Below, piece after piece: positions 4,364 to 8,313 of a DNA stretch of 8,313 bases (the first letter of the stretch is position 1; each line of letters opens with the position of its first letter). Both the position numbers and the translations under genes were made by a program. This DNA is from an uncultured Blautia sp. (GTDB taxonomy: Bacteria > Bacillota > Clostridia > Lachnospirales > Lachnospiraceae), in the NCBI GenBank assembly GCA_934394595.1, contig CAKRRX010000111.1:1-8313 (forward strand). Reading direction: 5' to 3'. A model generated the notes under the pieces. It was not told where the DNA came from. It saw nothing but the letters and a program-made list of their open reading frames with translations, and made no database searches.

Positions 4364-5719
4364 ATGTCAGAAGAAAAGAAGATTAAAAAATGTCCGGTAA
4401 GTCTTCAGCCGGATATCGAGAATCTCCTTCAGGATTTAAAACCAGATGATTTTGAATCCGCATCCAAACAGGAGAAAAATGATTTCATTCAGGACCGCCA
4501 GAGCGTATCCTACTGGAAGGATGCCTGGAGAAGACTGAAAAAAAATGTTGTGGCTATGGTTGCACTTGGTGTGATCGTATTCCTGTTTTTATTCGCCTTT
4601 GTGGGGCCGCTTTTGATTCCATATGGGTATGACGAGTTTAACAAAGGTGCAGAGAACCTTTATCCGTATCATTACACATTGGAAGATACCAAGAAAGTTG
4701 ATGATGAGATTGCGGCAAGAACCCAGTCTGATGTGGTGGATGTAGATGAGATGATCGCCCAGGCAAAAGAAGAGGCTGAGAAAAAGGGCGAGAAATTCAC
4801 CAAGAAAGATGAGGCAGTTATCCGTGCAAAAGCAAAAGTTGCTGCAAAACCTGCAGAATCTTCTTCAGAGGAGAATGTAGATGAGGATTCCATCCGTAAA
4901 GAACTTGGAATCAAGAAGCATCTTTTCGGCTATTCCCAGGCTGAACTGGAGCGCAAGGCAAATGGAGAAAAAGTATTTCCACATGTATTTGGTACTGACA
5001 TGTATGGCCGTGATATACTGGTTCGTGTTATGTATGGTGCCAGAGTTTCCATGTCCGTAGGTGTGTTTGCTGCCATCCTGGTACTGGTGATCGGTGCCCT
5101 TTACGGAGCGATTTCCGGTTACTGCGGTGGTAAGGTGGATGCAGTGATGCAGCGTATTGTAGAGTTGATCTATGCAGTTCCGGAGATGCTGGTAGTACTT
5201 CTGATCGCAACTGCATTAAAGCCGATTCTTACAGAATATGTAAACTCCTCAGGAACCAGTCCTCTTAAGTCCTTTGTCAATGTACTGGGACCGAACCTGA
5301 TTTCCATGTTTATCGCATTTGGTCTGTTATACTGGGTTACCATGAGCCGTATTATCCGTGGCCAGGTACTTCAGCTGAAACAGCAGGAATATGTAACAGC
5401 AGCCAGAGCTCTTGGTGCATCCGGCGGCAGAATCATCCGCCGTCATCTGCTTCCAAACTGTATCGGACAGATTGTTGTTACCACCTGTCTGCAGATCCCA
5501 TCTGCTATTTTCCTGGAGTCCTTCTTATCTTACCTGGGCGTTGGTGTTTCCGCACCACTTCCAAGTCTTGGCTCCATGGCAACCGATGCATTAAGCGGTA
5601 TGTACACATATACTTACAGACTGATCGTACCTTCTGTGATCCTGAGTATTATGATCCTTGCATTTAACCTGTTTGGCGATGGCCTTCGCGATGCTCTTGA
5701 TCCGAAGCTGAAGAAATAA
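4364..5719 (+). CDS. oppC: Peptide ABC transporter permease, OppC/DppC family, with a large external insertion
   Basis: A 451-residue second channel subunit; family members are usually 280-350. Residues 1-61 are a long charged cytoplasmic tail, 62-84 the first helix. The conserved FGTDMYGRDILVRVMYGAR block starts at 209. The EAA loop EYVTAARALG is at 342-351, and the C-terminus FGDGLRDALDPKL is canonical. Residues about 105-204 are an insertion between the first helix and the FGTD block: rich in Lys, Glu, Asp and Ala (roughly 25 acidic and 20 basic residues), with a helix-forming middle. By the known topology of this family, it faces outward, near where the binding protein docks. Start 4364 is preferred over 4358 by ribosome-site spacing. 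Translation is coupled to the first permease; the ATPase gene follows 15 bases later. No damage to conserved motifs is visible, so it should function. Confidence 0.94.
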   Translation: MSEEKKIKKCPVSLQPDIENLLQDLKPDDFESASKQEKNDFIQDRQSVSYWKDAWRRLKKNVVAMVALGVIVFLFLFAFVGPLLIPYGYDEFNKGAENLYPYHYTLEDTKKVDDEIAARTQSDVVDVDEMIAQAKEEAEKKGEKFTKKDEAVIRAKAKVAAKPAESSSEENVDEDSIRKELGIKKHLFGYSQAELERKANGEKVFPHVFGTDMYGRDILVRVMYGARVSMSVGVFAAILVLVIGALYGAISGYCGGKVDAVMQRIVELIYAVPEMLVVLLIATALKPILTEYVNSSGTSPLKSFVNVLGPNLISMFIAFGLLYWVTMSRIIRGQVLQLKQQEYVTAARALGASGGRIIRRHLLPNCIGQIVVTTCLQIPSAIFLESFLSYLGVGVSAPLPSLGSMATDALSGMYTYTYRLIVPSVILSIMILAFNLFGDGLRDALDPKLKK

Positions 5720-5734
5720 GAGAGGAGGAGAACA

Positions 5735-6742
5735 ATGTCTGAACAGAAAAATAAATTACTGGAAGTAAAAGATCTGAGAGTCTCCTTCTTCACACCTGCC
5801 GGTGAGGTAAAAGCCGTTGGCGGTATTTCCTATGACCTGGATTATGGTGAAGTTATGGGAGTAGTTGGAGAATCCGGTTCTGGAAAGAGCCAGGAAGCAT
5901 ATTCTATTATGGGACTTTTACAGTCCCCGGGTAAAGTAATCGGAGGTTCCATTACTTTCGAGGGAAAGGATGTTCTTTCTTTTTCAAAAGAAGAGATGAC
6001 GGCTTTTCGTGGAAATAAGGTGGCTATGATTTTCCAGAATCCCATGACCTGTCTGAATCCGGTTTACACCATTGGAAATCAGCTGGTGGAGGCTCTTCGT
6101 GCTCATGACAGGAAAATCAGCAAGGATGAAGCAGAGAAGCGTGCCATGGAAATGATGGAGATGGTTGGAATCAACAACGTGGAGAAGCGTATGAAGCAGT
6201 ATCCACATGAGTTTTCCGGCGGTATGAGACAGCGTGTTATGATCGCTATGGGATTGATCTGCCATCCACAGCTTCTGATCGCAGATGAGCCTACCACAGC
6301 TCTTGATGTTACCATTCAGGCTCAGATTCTTGACCTGATGAAGGATCTTCAGAAAAAGACCAAAATGGGAATTATATTTATCACACACAATCTTGGTGTT
6401 GTGGCAGATATCTGTGACAAGGTGTCCGTTATGTACGCCGGCAAGATTGTGGAGCAGGGTCCTGTAGATGATATTTTCTACAAGCCTGCACATCCTTATA
6501 CAAAGGGTCTTCTTCGTTCTATGCCACGTGTTGATGCAGAAAGCTATGAGAGACTGATTCCAATCGAGGGAACTCCAGTTGATATGCTGAACCCACCTGA
6601 GGGATGTCCATTTGCTCCACGCTGTGAGCATTGCATGAAGATCTGTCTGAAAAAAATGCCTCCTTACGTGGAAGTTGGCGAGAAACACCGCTCCGCCTGC
6701 TGGCTTCGTGTTCAGGAGCTTATGAACGAGGAGGAGAAATAA
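5735..6742 (+). CDS. oppD: Peptide ABC transporter ATP-binding protein, OppD/DppD family
   Basis: A 335-residue cytoplasmic ATPase, normal length. Walker A GESGSGKS is at 45-52, the Q-loop Gln101 in IFQNPMTCLNP, the signature FSGGMRQR at 160-167, Walker B LLIADEP at 180-186 with Asp184 and Glu185, and the switch His218 in ITHNLG. All ATP-hydrolysis residues are present. The C-terminal oligopeptide-transporter extension carries GCPFAPRC and further cysteines at 291, 297, 304 and 322 (plus Cys300). In some characterised Opp/Dpp ATPases, the equivalent cysteines bind a [4Fe-4S] cluster. The ATG at 5735 has AGAGGAGGAG (5721-5730) ahead of it. It pairs with the next gene product as a heterodimer that powers the permeases. 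The TAA stop abuts the following ATG directly. Confidence 0.96.
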   Translation: MSEQKNKLLEVKDLRVSFFTPAGEVKAVGGISYDLDYGEVMGVVGESGSGKSQEAYSIMGLLQSPGKVIGGSITFEGKDVLSFSKEEMTAFRGNKVAMIFQNPMTCLNPVYTIGNQLVEALRAHDRKISKDEAEKRAMEMMEMVGINNVEKRMKQYPHEFSGGMRQRVMIAMGLICHPQLLIADEPTTALDVTIQAQILDLMKDLQKKTKMGIIFITHNLGVVADICDKVSVMYAGKIVEQGPVDDIFYKPAHPYTKGLLRSMPRVDAESYERLIPIEGTPVDMLNPPEGCPFAPRCEHCMKICLKKMPPYVEVGEKHRSACWLRVQELMNEEEK

Positions 6743-7753
6743 ATGGCAGAAGAAAAGAAGCTTCTCGAAATTGAGAATTTACGAAAATATTTCCCGATAA
6801 ATGGAGTAAAAGGACCGGGAGTACAGGCTGTGCAGGATGTTTCCCTTTATATCAAAAAAGGTGAGACCCTTGGTCTTGTAGGAGAGTCCGGATGTGGAAA
6901 AACCACACTTGGAAGAACCATCCTTCGTCTCTATGAGCCTACTGGTGGAAAGATCATTTACGATGGTGAAACTATTTATGACAATCCACTTGGCAAAGAT
7001 GGCAAGCCGCTTGGAAAAGTAAAGGCTGCAAAAATGCTTCCTTACAGAAGAAAAATGCAGATCATTTTTCAGGATCCATCGGCTTCTCTTGACCCTCGTA
7101 TGACAGTTGGAGAGATCATCGGAGAGGCAATTGATATCCACAAGCTTGCAGCAAACAAAAAGGATCGTGAGGATATGATCAAGGAACTGCTGGAACAGGT
7201 TGGATTAAATACAGAGCATGCAAACCGTTATCCCCATGAGTTTTCCGGTGGACAGCAGCAGCGTGTGGGTATTGCCCGTGCCCTTGCGGTAAAGCCGGAA
7301 TTCATTGTCTGTGATGAGCCGATTTCCGCACTGGATGTTTCCATTCAGTCACAGGTAGTAAACATGCTGGAGGATATGCAGGAGCAGATGGGGCTGACTT
7401 ATCTGTTTATTGCCCATGATCTTTCCGTTGTCCGTCATATTTCAAACAGAATCGGTGTTATGTATCTTGGTTCTCTTGTGGAATTAGGAGAGAGCTATGA
7501 GCTGAACAGACATCCGATCCATCCATATACACAGACCCTGCTTTCAGCTGTGCCGGTACCGGATCCGGCACTTAGCCGTACCAGAAAGCGTATTATCCTG
7601 GAAGGAGATGTGCCAAGCCCTATGAATCCGCCAAGAGGATGCCGTTTCCACACCAGATGCCCATATGCTACTGAAAAGTGCAGCCAGGTTGCTCCGGAAT
7701 TTAAGGAGCATGAGCCGGGTCACTGGGCAGCTTGTCATTTACTGGACAAGTAA
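6743..7753 (+). CDS. oppF: Peptide ABC transporter ATP-binding protein, OppF/DppF family
   Basis: A 336-residue second ATPase of the importer. Walker A GESGCGKT is at 47-54, IIFQDPSASLDPR is the Q-loop region, the signature FSGGQQQR is at 167-174, Walker B FIVCDEP at 187-193 with Asp191 and Glu192, and the switch His225 in IAHDLS. SASLDPR and the FSGGQQQR variant are typical of OppF/DppF and not of OppD/DppD. The C-terminal extension has Cys300, 306, 313 and 331 with the same spacing (5, 6 and 17 residues between) as in the partner ATPase. The segment between Walker A and the Q-loop is somewhat longer than usual (LGKDGKPLGKVKAAK). The ATG follows the upstream TAA with no gap; its ribosome site GAGGAGGAG (6728-6736) lies inside the end of the previous gene, so translation is coupled. 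Confidence 0.96.
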   Translation: MAEEKKLLEIENLRKYFPINGVKGPGVQAVQDVSLYIKKGETLGLVGESGCGKTTLGRTILRLYEPTGGKIIYDGETIYDNPLGKDGKPLGKVKAAKMLPYRRKMQIIFQDPSASLDPRMTVGEIIGEAIDIHKLAANKKDREDMIKELLEQVGLNTEHANRYPHEFSGGQQQRVGIARALAVKPEFIVCDEPISALDVSIQSQVVNMLEDMQEQMGLTYLFIAHDLSVVRHISNRIGVMYLGSLVELGESYELNRHPIHPYTQTLLSAVPVPDPALSRTRKRIILEGDVPSPMNPPRGCRFHTRCPYATEKCSQVAPEFKEHEPGHWAACHLLDK

Positions 7754-7837
7754 GAAAGCAAGGTATAAAAGTAATTACAACTTGTGCGATGTTAGCAGAT
7801 TGCCTGCAGCTTATGCAAACCTGATATCTGGTATTTC

Positions 7838-7857
7838 GTTCTTCTTTTTGGAAGAAC
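7838..7857 (+). other. Hairpin in the gap before the binding-protein gene
   Basis: GTTCTTC (7838-7844) pairs with GAAGAAC (7851-7857) around TTTTTG. It lies in the 168-nt gap (7754-7921) between the second ATPase gene and the binding-protein gene. No U-tract follows, so it is not a classical terminator. In peptide and sugar importers such hairpins often protect or partially end transcripts, so that the binding protein is made in excess; that role is inferred here. I see no convincing promoter in the gap, only a weak TTGCCT-16-TGATAT at 7800-7827. Confidence 0.5.
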
Positions 7858-7869
7858 TGATTAATACAA

Positions 7870-7897
7870 GCGTCGGTTCTCATTTCTCATGCGACGC
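7870..7897 (+). other. Second inverted repeat close to the binding-protein start
   Basis: GCGTCG (7870-7875) and CGACGC (7892-7897) form a six-pair GC-rich stem with a 16-base loop, ending ten bases before the AAGGAGG at 7908-7914. It is too short a stem, and too long a loop, to act as a terminator. It may structure the 5' end of a processed binding-protein mRNA. Confidence 0.4.
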
Positions 7898-7921
7898 AAA
7901 AAGTAAAAAGGAGGAAAAGTA

Positions 7922-8313
7922 ATGAGAAGAAAATTAATGTCTATGGTACTGACAGCAGCTATGGTAGTAAGCATGGCAGCAACACCTGTATTCGCTGAGG
8001 ATACAGCAGCTTCTGACGAGGGCTTCAACCTGAATCTGTGTATCGCTTCTGAGCCACAGACCATTGATCCTGCATTGAACTCTGCAGTTGATGGCGCAAT
8101 CATGTGCAACCATATGTTTGAGGGTCTTGTTAAATGGGTAAACGATGGCGAAGGAAATGCTGTCACAGCTCCTGGACAGGCTGAGTCCTGGGAAAAGACT
8201 GAAAATGAAGACGGCACTGTAACTTATACAGTTAAACTTCGTGACGGCATCAAATGGTCTGATGGACAGGCTGTAACAGCTGGTGACTTCGTTTATGCAT
8301 GGCAGCGTCTTGC
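7922..8313 (+). CDS. oppA: Peptide-binding protein, SBP_bac_5 (OppA/DppA) family, 3' end cut by the window
   Basis: The first 130 codons of an extracellular solute-binding protein (family 5), which is normally about 520-620 residues. ATG 7922 has AAGGAGG (7908-7914) seven bases upstream. Residues 1-25 are a signal peptide: MRRK, a hydrophobic core, and an SPase I-like end (TPVFA before ED). There is no lipobox cysteine; the first Cys is at 40, inside the mature fold. The mature start has the family pattern SEPQTIDPAL at about 43-52, then MFEGLVKW and a segment LRDGIKWSDGQ with VTAGDFVYAWQRL, all typical of OppA-type proteins. It captures peptides and delivers them to the permeases encoded upstream. 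It is the last visible gene of the operon; its position after the ATPases and hairpins fits differential expression. The oppA symbol is by family only. Confidence 0.92.
   Translation, partial: MRRKLMSMVLTAAMVVSMAATPVFAEDTAASDEGFNLNLCIASEPQTIDPALNSAVDGAIMCNHMFEGLVKWVNDGEGNAVTAPGQAESWEKTENEDGTVTYTVKLRDGIKWSDGQAVTAGDFVYAWQRL

Noticed and set aside
5984..6688. A 234-codon minus-strand open frame opposite the OppD-type gene
   Set aside because: It is a shadow of a gene with all ABC ATPase motifs; the composition is unnatural and it has no start signals.
1..8313. CRISPR array, insertion sequence, prophage or toxin-antitoxin pair
   Set aside because: There are no regularly spaced direct repeats, transposase, integrase or phage motifs, and no small overlapping gene pair of that type.

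Overview
The window looks like chromosomal DNA of a low-to-moderate GC Gram-positive bacterium of the Clostridia, most likely a Lachnospiraceae-type gut anaerobe. This is inferred from the AAGGAGG ribosome binding sites, near-consensus sigma-A promoters (one is TTGACA-17-TATAAT), U-tract intrinsic terminators, a tRNA-Gly with no encoded CCA, a predicted lipoprotein, and family types common in that group (DUF378, a DUF5067-like membrane protein, an Opp/Dpp peptide importer). No species can be named from the sequence alone.

Layout. Bases 2-74 are tRNA-Gly(GCC) with its own terminator, followed by a nested palindrome (105-154). Two minus-strand genes come next: a 71-aa DUF378 membrane protein (234-449) and a 367-aa membrane-anchored protein with a DUF5067-like C-terminus (566-1669), separated by a strong 16-bp, U-tract-on-both-strands terminator. 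At 1670-1952 two back-to-back promoters diverge. The rightward one drives, through a structured leader, an alpha/beta hydrolase of the monoacylglycerol-lipase type (1953-2882). A very short lipoprotein ORF (3019-3213) follows and looks like a remnant.

The right half is one peptide-import operon starting at a good promoter (3294-3322): permease B (3417-4361), permease C (4364-5719), ATPase D (5735-6742), ATPase F (6743-7753) and, after a 168-nt hairpin-bearing gap, the solute-binding protein (7922 to window end, partial). The first four genes are packed with 0-15 nt between them, so they are almost certainly co-transcribed and translationally linked. Together they form the standard machine: an external binding protein captures peptide, B and C form the membrane channel, and D and F hydrolyse ATP.

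Most of the window is ordinary in family terms. The parts that deserve attention are a roughly 100-residue charged insertion in the outward-facing first loop of permease C, a binding protein whose visible signal peptide is SPase I-like with no lipobox, the tRNA-adjacent palindrome built of four GTGTAAT-type half-sites, and two structured mRNA leaders. I found no convincing wholly new system, and no CRISPR array, insertion sequence or phage gene.
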